In this document: positions 36,916 to 46,145 of the stretch, piece by piece
Layout: the number at the start of each line of letters is the position of its first letter
How positions within the stretch are numbered: position 1 is the stretch's first letter
Assembly (NCBI RefSeq): GCF_000300335.1
Contig: NZ_AMRM01000008.1
Span: 62,001 to 126,000, forward strand
Direction: 5' to 3'
From: Nitratireductor pacificus pht-3B
GTDB lineage: Bacteria > Pseudomonadota > Alphaproteobacteria > Rhizobiales > Rhizobiaceae
Length of the DNA stretch: 64,000 nucleotides
The notes under the pieces: generated by a model
The model's input: the letters and a program-made list of their open reading frames with translations, nothing else
The model's database searches: none
Told to the model about the DNA's origin: nothing
Program-made: the position numbers and the translations under genes

Positions 36916-37581
36916 TCATGTTAGGGCCGCGTCATTCGCGTGCGCCGAGCGCACGGCGCGGAAGAAATCGCGTATCAGGTCCGGGTTCTTCTCGCCCGGC
37001 GCGCATTCTACGCCCGACGAGATGTCGATTCCGCGTGGCGACACGACGCCCAGCGCCGCACCGATATTGCCCGCGTTCAGGCCACCGGAAAGCATGTAAT
37101 CCACATCAGCGTCAAGCTCGGCGAGCACCCGCCAGTCGAACGCTATGCCGTTGCCGCCCGGCAGTTCCGCACCGCGCGGCGGCTTGGCGTCGAACAGGAA
37201 GCGGTCGGCGACGCCGCGATAGGGGGCGATTTCGGCGAGGTCGGCCGCCTCGCGGATGGCGAAAGCCTTCATGACCGGCAGGCCGTAGCGTGCCTTGACC
37301 GCTTCCACCCGTCCGGGGCTTTCGCCCCCGTGAAGCTGCAGCATGTCCGGGGCCATCGCCTCGACGATGGCGTCGAGCGCCGCATCGTCCGCATCGACGC
37401 TGACGGCGACCGCCTGGGCGCGCCCGCGGGCCGCCTGGCGCAGCACGCCGGCGGTCTGCGCGGACACGTGCCGCGGGCTCTTCTCAAAGAAGATGAAGCC
37501 CACATGGCTTGCGCCGCCGTCCAGCGCGGCGGCAACCGCTTCCGGCGTCTTCAGGCCGCAGATCTTGATGTCGAGCGTCAT
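36916..37581 (-). CDS. trpF: Phosphoribosylanthranilate isomerase
   Basis: 221 residues. TIM-barrel isomerase of tryptophan synthesis. General base Cys in [13 protein letters not shown] and general acid Asp in [18 protein letters not shown] (family positions Cys7 and Asp126), closing [11 protein letters not shown] and [14 protein letters not shown] phosphate-binding loops. First gene of the trpF-trpB-orf-trpA-accD-folC run on the minus strand. No trp leader peptide or terminator is evident within the 76 bases before it. Confidence 0.97.
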   Translation of the reverse strand: MTLDIKICGLKTPEAVAAALDGGASHVGFIFFEKSPRHVSAQTAGVLRQAARGRAQAVAVSVDADDAALDAIVEAMAPDMLQLHGGESPGRVEAVKARYGLPVMKAFAIREAADLAEIAPYRGVADRFLFDAKPPRGAELPGGNGIAFDWRVLAELDADVDYMLSGGLNAGNIGAALGVVSPRGIDISSGVECAPGEKNPDLIRDFFRAVRSAHANDAALT

Positions 37582-37657
37582 CAGGGGGAAGTGACACGAA
37601 ACGGCTGCGGAGTCGAGGGAGATGGCGGTCAGGACGCCTGGCGCCTGCCTCCGGCAG

Positions 37658-38419
37658 CTATTCGAAGCCGATCGCCTGCAGCGCCGCGCCGTTGCGCTTC
37701 AGCCAGTCCTTGCAGCGCTCGGTTTCGGGGCACAGCTCTCGGCATGTCTTCCAGAAGCGCGCGCCGTGGTTCATCTCCTTGAGATGCGCCACCTCATGGG
37801 CGACGAGATAGTCGATCACCAGGGGCGGCGCCATCATGATGCGCCAGGAGAAGGAGAGCACGCCGTCGGAGGTGCAGGAACCCCAGCGGCTCTTGGTGTC
37901 GCGGAAGCGGATCGCGCGGGCGCGCTTGCCGAGCGTCACCGTGTGCTTGGCAACCAGCGCCTCGATGTCGCGCTTCGCCTCGCGCTTGAGGAAATCGGAA
38001 ACACGGCGCGGCAGATGGCGGATGTCGCCGCGTACGACCAGCACCGGTTCGCCGTCGCGGACGGTGGTGTCGGCGGCGCCCTGGCCGCCCGGCTCGTGGA
38101 CGATCCGGTGCGGCAGTCCGCGCACGGGAATCTTGATCCCCGGCCGCACCAGCGGCCGCTCGGGCAGCTTCTTCAGACGTTCCTCGAGCCAGCCCGTGTG
38201 CCGGGCGAGAAACTCGTCGACCTCGCGCGAACGAGACAGGCCGCGCGGCACGGTCACGCGCAGCCCCCTGCCGCCCGGCTCGATGCGCAGGGTCAGACGC
38301 TTGGCGCGGGCGTTCTCGACGATGCGCAAAGGCAGTTCACGTCCGGCGACGTGATGAATCCGCTCCGTCGGGGGAGCCGTGACCTTGAGCCCAATCATCT
38401 GCAGAATACCGAGCGCCAT
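37658..38419 (-). CDS. YgjP-like metallopeptidase domain protein (UTP pyrophosphatase/M48-like)
   Basis: 253 residues from the ATG at 38419. The zinc site HEVAHLKEMNHGARFW follows the HExxH-x3-H pattern near the C-terminus; earlier KSRWGSCTSDGVLSFSWRI is the other YgjP/WLM hallmark. The open frame extends to a GTG at 38473, but that lies in the terminator of the upstream gene, so I prefer 38419; ATG at 38398 is a further option. E. coli YgjP has been reported to hydrolyse UTP; the rhizobial proteins are untested. Confidence 0.85.
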   Translation of the reverse strand: MALGILQMIGLKVTAPPTERIHHVAGRELPLRIVENARAKRLTLRIEPGGRGLRVTVPRGLSRSREVDEFLARHTGWLEERLKKLPERPLVRPGIKIPVRGLPHRIVHEPGGQGAADTTVRDGEPVLVVRGDIRHLPRRVSDFLKREAKRDIEALVAKHTVTLGKRARAIRFRDTKSRWGSCTSDGVLSFSWRIMMAPPLVIDYLVAHEVAHLKEMNHGARFWKTCRELCPETERCKDWLKRNGAALQAIGFE

Positions 38420-38456
38420 GGAGGGGAGAGTAGTCGATTCGCCGTCAGGCGTGCCG

Positions 38457-38493
38457 AAAAAGAGAAACGGCACCTCGCTGGAGATGCCGTTTC
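38457..38493 (-). terminator. Rho-independent terminator of the DUF2852 gene
   Basis: On the minus strand GAAACGGCA (38493-38485) pairs exactly with TGCCGTTTC (38472-38464), an inner CTC/GAG pair extends it past one mismatch, and TCTCTTTTT follows. It starts 26 bases after the DUF2852 stop. Confidence 0.88.
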
Positions 38494-38518
38494 CATCGTT
38501 TACCTGCCGTACAGGAGA

Positions 38519-38950
38519 TTACGCCTCGTCCGTCACGTCCGGCACGGACTTGCCGCGCCCGGTCTTGCGACCCTTGTTGCGCTCGTTCATGAAGCGGTCG
38601 AACTCTTCCTGATCCTTGGCGCGGCGAAGCTCGCGCGCATAATCGTCGAATTCGTCGCGCATCTCGTCGAGCTTGCGGCGCTCTTCTGCGAGCCGTTCCA
38701 GCTCCTTCTCGCGCCAGTCGTCGAAGGCCACGTTGCCGGTATACGCGTGCCGGCGCGAGGCGCGGCGGCAGCTGGCGAACATGTCGTCCGTCTTGCGGTT
38801 GACGTCGCGCTTGAACTCGCCAAGCCGGTCACCCCAGAGGATGTAGGCGAGCATGGCCAGGCCGAGGGGCCAGAAAACCATGAAACCCACCACCATCAGG
38901 GCAATTGTCGCAGGCGTCCAAGCGGGACGGATAAGTGCAGTGTTGGTCAT
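38519..38950 (-). CDS. DUF2852 membrane protein
   Basis: 143 residues from ATG at 38950. One N-terminal hydrophobic segment (TIALMVVGFMVFWPLGLAML) preceded by ALIRPAWTP, then YILWGDRLGEFKRDVNRKT and a long charged, probably coiled-coil region (DWREKELERLAEERRKLDEM and on). This arrangement is the alphaproteobacterial DUF2852 family, with unknown role. Followed by a clean terminator. An earlier ATG at 38980 would add 10 residues and lacks a better ribosome site. Confidence 0.85.
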   Translation of the reverse strand: MTNTALIRPAWTPATIALMVVGFMVFWPLGLAMLAYILWGDRLGEFKRDVNRKTDDMFASCRRASRRHAYTGNVAFDDWREKELERLAEERRKLDEMRDEFDDYARELRRAKDQEEFDRFMNERNKGRKTGRGKSVPDVTDEA

Positions 38951-39113
38951 CGTCACCCGTTCCTTTGTTTGAGCGTGCAACCCCCGGGCAGTTGCATGAA
39001 TTCGAGATGGGAAGACCTTTTCGCCGTTTCAAGGACAGCGTAAACAGGATTCGGATAAACGGCTGTTTTCGATGATGTTTTTTCGCGCGAGCCGGCGCTT
39101 CGGGTGAAAATGG

Positions 39114-39887
39114 CTAAACGCCGCGTGCGATCAAACCTTCCAGCGACCGTAGGATCAGCGCGATGTCCTGCGGGCGCGACAGGCGGTGGTCGCCGTCGCC
39201 GATCAGCGACAGCGTGACGTCGTCGGCGGGCAGATGTTCCGTCAGGCGCATGGCATGGGTGTAGGGCACGTCGGGGTCGGCCTTGCCTTGCAATATGTGC
39301 ACCGGGCAATGGGTGTCGATGATGCCGTCGAGCACCAGATTGGCGCGGCCATCCTCGAAAAGCGCCCTGGTATAGATGTAGGGTTCGTCGGAATAGTCGG
39401 ACGGCTCCTCCATGTAGCCCTTCGTTTCGAGGTCGCGCCGGTTTGCCTCGCTCAGCTTCGGCTCGACGAGAGCAGCGGTGAAATCCGGCGCCGGCGCCAA
39501 TAGCAGCAGACCGGCCAGGCGCGCGCCTTCGCCGGACCTGTTCAGTTCCTGCGCCATGCGCAGCGCGATCCACGCGCCCATCGAAGAGCCGACGAGAACC
39601 TGCGGCCCATCGCTGAAGGCGCGCAGGACGGCCAGGCTCTCGGCGAGCCAGCGCGAGATCGTGCCCTCGGCGAAGGCGCCGCCGGACTCGCCGTGGCCCG
39701 AATAGTCGTGCCGCAGGAAGGCATGCCCCGTCTCGGCGGCCCACGCGTCGAGCGCCTCGGCCTTGGTGCCGAGCATGTCCGACCGGTAGCCGCCCAGCCA
39801 GACCACGCCCGGCGCGGCCCCCTGCCGCCGGCGATAGGCGATGGCCGCGCCGCCGACATCGATGAAGCTGGGTTTGCCGTCCGACAT
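39114..39887 (-). CDS. Alpha/beta hydrolase
   Basis: 257 residues from the ATG at 39887, 11 bases after GGAG. Fold hallmarks: VVWLGGYRSDMLGTKA (oxyanion strand), HDYSGHGESGG, nucleophile elbow VLVGSSMGAWIALRMA with Ser near 107, acid in ILQGKADPDVPYTHAM and His in LIGDGDHRLSRP. It resembles the carboxylesterase/ABHD10-like depalmitoylase group often found in alphaproteobacteria, but the substrate is unknown. Divergent from infC, with 179 bases between. Confidence 0.9.
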   Translation of the reverse strand: MSDGKPSFIDVGGAAIAYRRRQGAAPGVVWLGGYRSDMLGTKAEALDAWAAETGHAFLRHDYSGHGESGGAFAEGTISRWLAESLAVLRAFSDGPQVLVGSSMGAWIALRMAQELNRSGEGARLAGLLLLAPAPDFTAALVEPKLSEANRRDLETKGYMEEPSDYSDEPYIYTRALFEDGRANLVLDGIIDTHCPVHILQGKADPDVPYTHAMRLTEHLPADDVTLSLIGDGDHRLSRPQDIALILRSLEGLIARGV

Positions 39888-39975
39888 GCGTTCTCTCCTG
39901 TCTCTCTCGCGCCACAACGGCCCGTTTACCGCAAAAGCCGAACATGCGGCGTGATTCTTTCGCCCTTATATGCTA

Positions 39976-40005
39976 TTGACACCTCGCCTGCAGAGACGAC
40001 ATACG
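39976..40005 (+). promoter_or_regulatory. Possible infC promoter
   Basis: A consensus -35 TTGACA (39976-39981) is followed 18 bases on by CATACG (40000-40005), a weak -10. A start near 40012 would give a leader of about 55 bases. Confidence 0.4.
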
Positions 40006-40066
40006 CCTCCGCCGGTCGGCTTTTGCCATTTTTACCGCTGGTTCAACAATTGAGGAGACCACGACC

Positions 40067-40606
40067 ATTCGCAGACCATTCAAAGCGCCGCCGCAAGTCA
40101 AGGAAGGCCCGCGCGCCAATCGCGACATCCGGGCAGCCCGGGTGCAACTGATCGACGGAGACGGAAACAATCGCGGCGCAGTCCCGTTCGAGGAAGCGCT
40201 CGCCGCGGCAGAGGAAGCGGGCCTCGATCTCGTCGAAATCGCCTCCAATGCGGAAATGCCCGTCTGCAAGATCACCGATCTCGGCAAGATGAAGTATCAG
40301 AGCCAGAAGAAGGCTGCTGAAGCACGCAAGAAGCAGAAGACCATCGAGATCAAGGAGATCAAGATGCGTCCGAACATCGACACCCACGACTACGAGGTGA
40401 AGATGCGCGCCGTGCGGCGATTCTTCGAGGAAGGCGACAAGGTCAAGCTGACCCTGCGCTTCCGCGGCCGCGAGATGGCGCACATGGAACTGGGCATGCA
40501 ACTGCTCAACCGCGTGCGCGAGGAAGTCGAGCCGATCGCCAAGGTCGAAGCCGAGCCGAAGCTCGAAGGCCGTCAGATGATGATGGTTCTGGCGCCGCGC
40601 GGCTGA
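40067..40606 (+). CDS. infC: Translation initiation factor IF-3, ATT start codon
   Basis: 179 residues if started at ATT 40067-40069. The codons ATT CGC AGA CCA TTC AAA are followed in frame by [20 protein letters not shown] and [12 protein letters not shown], the normal IF-3 N-terminus; GAGGAG lies 9-10 bases upstream of the ATT. No ATG or GTG gives a full-length protein (the first GTG, 40142, would remove 25 conserved residues). AUU starts are known in infC and permit autoregulation, since IF-3 rejects non-standard starts. Both domains are intact, ending [15 protein letters not shown]. Separated from rpmI by a terminator. Confidence 0.95.
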   Translation: MRRPFKAPPQVKEGPRANRDIRAARVQLIDGDGNNRGAVPFEEALAAAEEAGLDLVEIASNAEMPVCKITDLGKMKYQSQKKAAEARKKQKTIEIKEIKMRPNIDTHDYEVKMRAVRRFFEEGDKVKLTLRFRGREMAHMELGMQLLNRVREEVEPIAKVEAEPKLEGRQMMMVLAPRG

Positions 40607-40631
40607 GCCCCGGCCCCATCGCGTGAATTCG

Positions 40632-40666
40632 AAACGGACTGCCTCGCCGGCGGTCCGTTTGTCTTT
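40632..40666 (+). terminator. Terminator after infC
   Basis: AAACGGAC (40632-40639) pairs exactly with GTCCGTTT (40653-40660), with an inner GCC/GGC pair, followed by GTCTTTG. It lies 26 bases past the infC stop and separates infC from rpmI-rplT. Confidence 0.75.
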
Positions 40667-40703
40667 GCGGATCGGCGTTCGCATGAATGCCGGAAAGTGA
40701 CGG

Positions 40704-40732
40704 TTGCGCAAACCGGGAAGTGCGATTATAAG
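40704..40732 (+). promoter_or_regulatory. rpmI-rplT promoter
   Basis: TTGCGC (40704-40709) and TATAAG (40727-40732) are separated by exactly 17 bases. The predicted start is near 40739, so rpmI would have a 150-base untranslated leader. Confidence 0.75.
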
Positions 40733-40738
40733 GCCGCG

Positions 40739-40891
40739 TTCCCGAACCGTCCGGCAGGGCATGCCGTGGCGGTTCTTAATGCTGAATGAGCTCATGCCGC
40801 ACAGCACGCGACGCCGGCACGACCCTTGCGGGTCCGGCGCAGCGATGTTTGCCAGGCAAACCGGCGTGAGCCACAAGAACGGAGAAGCAAA
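40739..40891 (+). ncRNA. Structured leader of the rpmI-rplT mRNA (candidate L20 autoregulatory site)
   Basis: About 150 bases between the predicted start and rpmI, without an ORF. Several stems can be drawn: CGCCGG-CACGACCC against GGGTC-CGGCG around a TTGC loop (about 40810-40838), and GTTTG/CAAAC (about 40847-40861). L20 controls its operon by binding the leader in several bacterial groups; whether this leader does the same is inference. Confidence 0.4.
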
Positions 40892-41092
40892 ATGCCCAAG
40901 ATGAAGACAAAGTCTTCGGTCAAGAAGCGGTTCAAGGTAACCGCGACTGGCAAGGTCAAGGTCGCCGCCGCCGGCAAGCGCCACGGCATGATCAAGCGTT
41001 CCAACAAGTTCATCCGCGACGCGCGGGGCACGATGGTTCTGTCCGATTCGGACACGAAGATCATCAAGAAGTTCATGCCCTACGGTTTCTGA
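40892..41092 (+). CDS. rpmI: 50S ribosomal protein L35
   Basis: 66 residues, starting [20 protein letters not shown], with the family's [18 protein letters not shown] middle and the [19 protein letters not shown] end. Binds 23S rRNA in the large subunit. GGAGAAGC precedes the ATG. Followed by rplT after 38 bases. Confidence 0.98.
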   Translation: MPKMKTKSSVKKRFKVTATGKVKVAAAGKRHGMIKRSNKFIRDARGTMVLSDSDTKIIKKFMPYGF

Positions 41093-41130
41093 TCGCTGAG
41101 ACCCCGGAACAGTTTTAAGGAGATCATGTC

Positions 41131-41532
41131 ATGGCACGCGTAAAGAGAGGCGTTACCGCCCACGCCAAGCACAAGAAGGTCATGAAAGCCGCCAAGGGCT
41201 TCTACGGCCGTCGCAAGAACACCATCCGCATCGCCAAGCAGGCGGTCGAGAAGTCGCTGCAGTACGCCTATCGCGACCGCAAGAACCGCAAGCGCAATTT
41301 CCGCGCCCTGTGGATCCAGCGCATCAACGCCGCGGCGCGCGAGCACGGCCTGACCTATGGCCGTCTTATCGACGGCCTGAACAAGGCGGGCATCGAGATC
41401 GATCGCAAGGTCCTTTCGGACATGGCGATCCACGAGCCGCAGGCTTTCGCCGCCCTGGTGGGCAAGGCGAAGGAAGCGCTCGTCTATCTGAAGGACACGA
41501 CCCCGAATGCTTTTGAAAGCGCAGTGGCTTAA
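41131..41532 (+). CDS. rplT: 50S ribosomal protein L20
   Basis: 133 residues, normal length. [20 protein letters not shown] is the typical N-terminus, and [20 protein letters not shown] the conserved core. An early-assembly 23S-binding protein and, in several bacteria, the repressor of its own operon. AAGGAG lies 6 bases before the ATG. A strong terminator follows 38 bases after the stop. Confidence 0.98.
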   Translation: MARVKRGVTAHAKHKKVMKAAKGFYGRRKNTIRIAKQAVEKSLQYAYRDRKNRKRNFRALWIQRINAAAREHGLTYGRLIDGLNKAGIEIDRKVLSDMAIHEPQAFAALVGKAKEALVYLKDTTPNAFESAVA

Positions 41533-41570
41533 GTCCAGCGCTTCCCGAAGCATCAAGTTTTAGTTCGGGA

Positions 41571-41604
41571 AACCCGCGCTGGCAGGGCTGGCGCGGGTTT
41601 TTCT
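41571..41604 (+). terminator. Rho-independent terminator after rplT
   Basis: AACCCGCGC (41571-41579) pairs exactly with GCGCGGGTT (41591-41599), followed by TTTCTTT. This ends the rpmI-rplT unit just before the kinase-like gene. Confidence 0.92.
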
Positions 41605-41609
41605 TTGCG

Positions 41610-42500
41610 ATGACGACAATGAACGACGAGACGAAGAGCGAAGGGGGGCTCCTGTCGCCGAAAGCGACCGAGGCGTTGTTGCGCCTGCTGGTCGGCGGCG
41701 CGCGCGAGCGCGTCTCCTCGGCCCTGATCGACGGACGGACCGTCTGGATCAAGCGCCACGATGTCGGCCGCCAACGGCTTGCCCGCTGGCTTCACGAGGC
41801 GGTCAGCCCCCTCGTGCCGGCCATGTTCCTGCGCGCCTCGCCGAGGGTCGACGCCGCCGGCGCGGTCGACCGCGAAGTGCGCAAGACCGAGGCCTTCCAT
41901 GCCGCGGGCTTCCCGACCGCGAAACTGCTGTTCCGCAACGACAGGGTTCTGGTCCTGTCGAATGTCGCGCCCATCGTGCAGGGCGAGCTCGACCGCCTGG
42001 CGCGGGAGGGCGCGGACGCGGTGCACGACGGGCTCCTGGTGGACGCCGCGACGGCCCTGCGCAGCGCGCACCGGCTCGGTCTTTGTCACGGGCGCCCGCA
42101 TCTGCGCGACATGTTCATCACGGGCGACGGCGCCTGGGGCTTCGTGGATTTCGAGGAGGAGCCGGAAGCCGCCATGCCGCTCGACGTCGCCCAGGCGCGC
42201 GATGTCTGGCTCCTGTTTCTCCAGGTATGCATGCAGGCCAGGCGGCCCGGCACGCCGCAGGCGGCCTTCGACGCCTATTTTACCGACCCGTCCCCGCGGG
42301 TTGCGGACGAGCTCCGGCGGATCATCCGATTCTCCGCCCCGCTCATCCCGCTTCTCGGCGCAATCGAGCACAGGGGGCTTGGCAGCGACGGCCGCCGCGT
42401 GCTGAAAGCGACACGGTTCCTCAAAGCCGCGCTCGAAGGGGCAGCCAGCACACCGGTGAGCGATTCACTGGCGGAATATGAAAGCCGAAAGGGGCTATGA
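41610..42500 (+). CDS. Protein kinase-like fold protein, LPS-kinase/Bud32 type (uncertain)
   Basis: 296 residues. Features of a compact kinase fold: [20 protein letters not shown] (with a lysine in the beta-3 position), [20 protein letters not shown] and [14 protein letters not shown] (hinge), [20 protein letters not shown] (catalytic loop with HGRPHLRD in place of HGDLxxxN) and GFVDFEEEP (DFE for DFG). The pattern resembles WaaP/InaA or Bud32-like lipopolysaccharide kinases; the catalytic Asp of the loop is replaced by Arg, so activity is doubtful. It begins 10 bases after the rplT terminator and overlaps pheS by ATGA. Function unknown. Confidence 0.65.
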   Translation: MTTMNDETKSEGGLLSPKATEALLRLLVGGARERVSSALIDGRTVWIKRHDVGRQRLARWLHEAVSPLVPAMFLRASPRVDAAGAVDREVRKTEAFHAAGFPTAKLLFRNDRVLVLSNVAPIVQGELDRLAREGADAVHDGLLVDAATALRSAHRLGLCHGRPHLRDMFITGDGAWGFVDFEEEPEAAMPLDVAQARDVWLLFLQVCMQARRPGTPQAAFDAYFTDPSPRVADELRRIIRFSAPLIPLLGAIEHRGLGSDGRRVLKATRFLKAALEGAASTPVSDSLAEYESRKGL

Positions 42501-43591
42501 CAGAGATGAGCGAACTCGACGAACTGGAAAAGACCATCTCCGCCGACATTGCCGCGGCTGCCGACGAGCAGCAGATCGAGGCCGTGCGCATCGCGGCCCT
42601 CGGCAAGAAGGGTTCCGTCTCGGAAAGGCTGAAGACGCTCGGCGCGATGAGCGCGGAGGAGCGCCAGGTGATGGGACCGGCCATCAACGGCCTGAAGACG
42701 CGCATCACCGAGGCGCTGACCACGCGGCGCGCCGAATTGCGCGACGCGGCGATCAACGAGCGGCTGGCGCGCGAGACCGTCGATGTCACCCTGCCCGTGC
42801 GCCGCGCGCCCGCCGAGCGCGGCCGCATCCATCCGATCAGCCAGGTGATCGACGAGATCACCGCCATCTTCGCCGACATGGGCTTCTCGATCGCCGAGGG
42901 CCCGGATATCGAGACCGACTATTACAACTTCACGGCGCTGAATTTCCCGGAGGGCCATCCGGCCCGCGAGATGCACGACACCTTCTTCTTTCCGCCGGAC
43001 GAGAAGGGCGAGCGCAAGCTGCTGCGCACGCACACCTCGCCGGTGCAGATCCACACCATGGAGAAGCAGGAACCGCCGATCCGCATCGTCATTCCCGGCA
43101 AGACCTACCGGCAGGATTCCGACGCGACCCATTCGCCCATGTTCCACCAGCTCGAGGGGCTGGTGATCGACAGGACGGCGAACGTCGCCAACATGAAGTG
43201 GGTGCTGCAGGAGTTCTGCAAGACGTTCTTCGAGGTGCCGCATCTCAACATGCGTTTCCGCCCGTCCTTCTTCCCCTTCACCGAGCCGAGCCTGGAGGTG
43301 GACATCCAGTGCGACCGCTCGCAGCCGGGCGAGGTGCGCTTCGGCGAGGGCAACGACTGGATGGAGATCCTCGGCTGCGGCATGGTGCATCCCAACGTGC
43401 TGCGCGCCTGCAAGCTCGATCCGGACGAGTATCAGGGCTTCGCCTGGGGCATGGGCATCGACCGCATCGCCACGCTGAAATACGGCATGCCGGACCTGCG
43501 CGACTATTTCGACGCGGATGTGCGCTGGATCGAGCATTACGGCTTCCGCCCGCTCGACCTGCCGACGCTGTTCGGCGGGCTGAGCGCATAA
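42497..43591 (+). CDS. pheS: Phenylalanine-tRNA ligase alpha subunit
   Basis: 364 residues. N-terminal coiled coil (about 1-90) that binds tRNA, then the class II catalytic core: [18 protein letters not shown] (motif 1), [10 protein letters not shown] and [19 protein letters not shown] (motif 2 region), and [20 protein letters not shown] (motif 3). Activates phenylalanine and loads tRNA-Phe as an alpha2-beta2 enzyme with PheT. ATG overlaps the upstream kinase-like stop; MSELDELEK three residues on is an alternative start. Confidence 0.98.
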   Translation: MTEMSELDELEKTISADIAAAADEQQIEAVRIAALGKKGSVSERLKTLGAMSAEERQVMGPAINGLKTRITEALTTRRAELRDAAINERLARETVDVTLPVRRAPAERGRIHPISQVIDEITAIFADMGFSIAEGPDIETDYYNFTALNFPEGHPAREMHDTFFFPPDEKGERKLLRTHTSPVQIHTMEKQEPPIRIVIPGKTYRQDSDATHSPMFHQLEGLVIDRTANVANMKWVLQEFCKTFFEVPHLNMRFRPSFFPFTEPSLEVDIQCDRSQPGEVRFGEGNDWMEILGCGMVHPNVLRACKLDPDEYQGFAWGMGIDRIATLKYGMPDLRDYFDADVRWIEHYGFRPLDLPTLFGGLSA

Positions 43592-43603
43592 GGAGACAGA
43601 ACA

Positions 43604-46009
43604 ATGAAATTCACCCTCTCCTGGCTCAAGGAGCACCTTGAGACCGACGCCACGCTCGACGAGATCGTCGAAAAGCTCACCATGATCGGCCTCGAGGTCG
43701 AGGAAGTGGATGACAAGGCCTCGCTGAAGCCGTTCGTCATCGCCAGGGTTCTGACCGCCGAGCAGCATCCCGACGCCGACCGGCTGCGGGTGCTTTCGGT
43801 CGATACGGGCGACGGCAAGCCGGTGCAGGTGGTCTGCGGTGCGCCGAACGCGCGCGCCGGCCTGGTCGGCGCCTTCGCCGCGCCCGGCACCTATGTTCCC
43901 GGCATCGACGTGACGCTTTCGGTGGGCAAGATCCGCGGCGTGGAAAGCCACGGCATGATGTGCTCGGAGCGCGAGCTGCAGATGTCGGACGAGCATGACG
44001 GCATCATCGACTTGGCCGAAGATGCGCCCATCGGCACCTCCTTCGCTAGCTGGGCGAAGCTCGACGATCCGGTGATCGAGATCGGCCTGACGCCGAACCG
44101 GCCGGATGCGACCGGCGTCTACGGCATCGCCCGGGATCTCGCCGCCGCCGGTCTCGGCACGCTGAAGGACGGGACGATCGCGCCCGTTACCGGCAGCGGA
44201 CCCTGCCCGGTGGACGTGACCATCGAGGCGCCCGAACTCTGCCCGGGCTTCGGCCTGCGGCTCGTTTCCGGCGTGAAGAACGGCCCGTCGCCGAAATGGC
44301 TGCAGCAGCGGCTGACGGCGATCGGCCTCCGGCCGATCAACGCGCTGGTCGACATCACCAACTACGTGACCTTCGACCGGGGGCGGCCGTTGCATGTGTT
44401 CGACGCGGCCAAGGTGAACGGCAATCTCACCATCCGCCGCGCGAGGGACGGCGAGACGGTGCTGGCGCTCGACGAGCGCGAATATGCGCTGACGCCCGAG
44501 ATGTGCGTGATCGCCGACGAAAAGGGCGTCGAGTCCATCGCCGGCGTGATGGGCGGCGAGCATTCGGGCTGCGACGAGAACACCACGGACGTGCTGATCG
44601 AATCGGCGCTGTGGGACGCCATGAACGTCGCCCGCACCGGACGCGCGCTCGGCATCATCACCGACGCGCGCTACCGTTTCGAGCGCGGCGCCGACCCGGA
44701 GATGATGGTCCCCGGGCTGGAGCTCGCCACAAGGCTGGTGATGGAGCTTTGCGGCGGCACGCCGAGCGAGAATCGCGTCGTCGGCTATCAGGGTTATGCG
44801 CCGCGCAGCATCTCCTTCCCGGTTTCCGAGGTGAAGCGGCTGACGGGACTGGAGGTCTCCGCCGAGGAAAGCGCCGCGATCCTCGGCAGGCTCGGCTTCG
44901 CCGCGACCGGCGGCGGCGCCGTCCTCGACGTTTCCGTTCCTTCCTGGCGTCCGGACATCGACGGCAAGGCGGACCTGGTCGAGGAGGTGATGCGCATCCA
45001 CGGCGTCAACGAGATCGCGCCCGAGCCGCTTGCCTCGCACGGGGCGGTCAACGGGCAGATCCTGACCGTCCTGCAGAACCGGACGCGCGTGGCGCGCCGC
45101 GCGCTGGCCGTGCGCGGCATGCTTGAGGCCGTCACCTGGACCTTCATCGACGAGAAGCAGGCAAAATTGTTCGGCGGCGGCGATCCGAAGCTGAAGCTCT
45201 CCAACCCGATCGCCGCCTCCATGTCCGACATGCGCCCGTCGCTGCTGCCGGGGCTGGTCAGCGCCGCGCAGCGAAACGCGGCGCGCGGCATCGCCGACGT
45301 GGCGCTGTTCGAGGTGTCGAGCACCTACGAGAACGACAGCTATGAGGGCCAGCGGCGCGTTGCCGGCGGCATTCGCCGCGGCACGGCCAGGCTGGACGGC
45401 GCGGGGCGCCACTGGTCGGGCAACAGCAAGCCCGTCGACGTGTTCGACGCCAAGGCCGACGCCATCGCCGTGCTGGAAGCCGCGGGCGCGCCGGTGGACA
45501 AGCTGCAGGTCGTGGCCGGCGGACCGGAATGGTATCATCCGGGCCGGTCCGGAACGATCCGCCTGGGGCCGAAGATCGTCCTCGCCAGCTTCGGCGAACT
45601 GCATCCGCGCACGCTGGAGGCGCTCGACGCTGACGGGCCGGTCTGCGGCTTCGAGGTCTATATCGACGCCATTCCCGAGCCGAAGGCCAAGCCGACGCGC
45701 ACCAAGCCGCGCCTCGACCTGTCGCCGTTCCAGCTGGTGCGGCGCGACTTCGCCTTCGTGGTCGACCGGACGGTGGAGGCGGCGAGCATCGAGCGTGCCG
45801 CCGCGGCGGCCGACAAGAAGCTGATCGCCGGCGTGCGGGTGTTCGACATTTTCGAGGGCGCCGCGCTCGGCGAGGGCAGGAAGTCCGTCGCCATCGAGGT
45901 GGCGATCCAGCCGCGCGAGAAGACGCTCACCGACGAGGATTTCGAAGTGCTCGCCAGCCGCGTCGTCGAGAATGTCGGCAAGCAGACGGGCGGTGTGCTG
46001 AGGGGGTAA
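43604..46009 (+). CDS. pheT: Phenylalanine-tRNA ligase beta subunit
   Basis: 801 residues, standard. N-terminal EMAP-type tRNA-binding domain ([19 protein letters not shown] and [10 protein letters not shown]), the B3/B4 editing domain around residues 210-390, B5, and a C-terminal anticodon-binding FDX-ACB domain ([20 protein letters not shown]). Starts 12 bases after pheS, with GGAGACAGAACA before ATG. Provides editing of misloaded tyrosine. Confidence 0.98.
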   Translation: MKFTLSWLKEHLETDATLDEIVEKLTMIGLEVEEVDDKASLKPFVIARVLTAEQHPDADRLRVLSVDTGDGKPVQVVCGAPNARAGLVGAFAAPGTYVPGIDVTLSVGKIRGVESHGMMCSERELQMSDEHDGIIDLAEDAPIGTSFASWAKLDDPVIEIGLTPNRPDATGVYGIARDLAAAGLGTLKDGTIAPVTGSGPCPVDVTIEAPELCPGFGLRLVSGVKNGPSPKWLQQRLTAIGLRPINALVDITNYVTFDRGRPLHVFDAAKVNGNLTIRRARDGETVLALDEREYALTPEMCVIADEKGVESIAGVMGGEHSGCDENTTDVLIESALWDAMNVARTGRALGIITDARYRFERGADPEMMVPGLELATRLVMELCGGTPSENRVVGYQGYAPRSISFPVSEVKRLTGLEVSAEESAAILGRLGFAATGGGAVLDVSVPSWRPDIDGKADLVEEVMRIHGVNEIAPEPLASHGAVNGQILTVLQNRTRVARRALAVRGMLEAVTWTFIDEKQAKLFGGGDPKLKLSNPIAASMSDMRPSLLPGLVSAAQRNAARGIADVALFEVSSTYENDSYEGQRRVAGGIRRGTARLDGAGRHWSGNSKPVDVFDAKADAIAVLEAAGAPVDKLQVVAGGPEWYHPGRSGTIRLGPKIVLASFGELHPRTLEALDADGPVCGFEVYIDAIPEPKAKPTRTKPRLDLSPFQLVRRDFAFVVDRTVEAASIERAAAAADKKLIAGVRVFDIFEGAALGEGRKSVAIEVAIQPREKTLTDEDFEVLASRVVENVGKQTGGVLRG

Positions 46010-46039
46010 GCATTCTGCGGTCAGGCGATATGGACGCAG

Positions 46040-46071
46040 GAAGGGCGGCCTGGTGGGCCGCCCCTTCTGTC
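46040..46071 (+). terminator. Probable terminator after pheT
   Basis: GAAGGGCGGCC (46040-46050) pairs with GGCCGCCCCTTC (46056-46067) apart from one bulged C, with a short loop, followed by TGTCTTTG. Confidence 0.65.
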
Positions 46072-46145
46072 TTTGATCCGTCTTTGCCTTTTCTTCCGGT
46101 CTTTGCGTCAGTAGGGTCAACGCGATGATCAGAATGGGAGAAATC

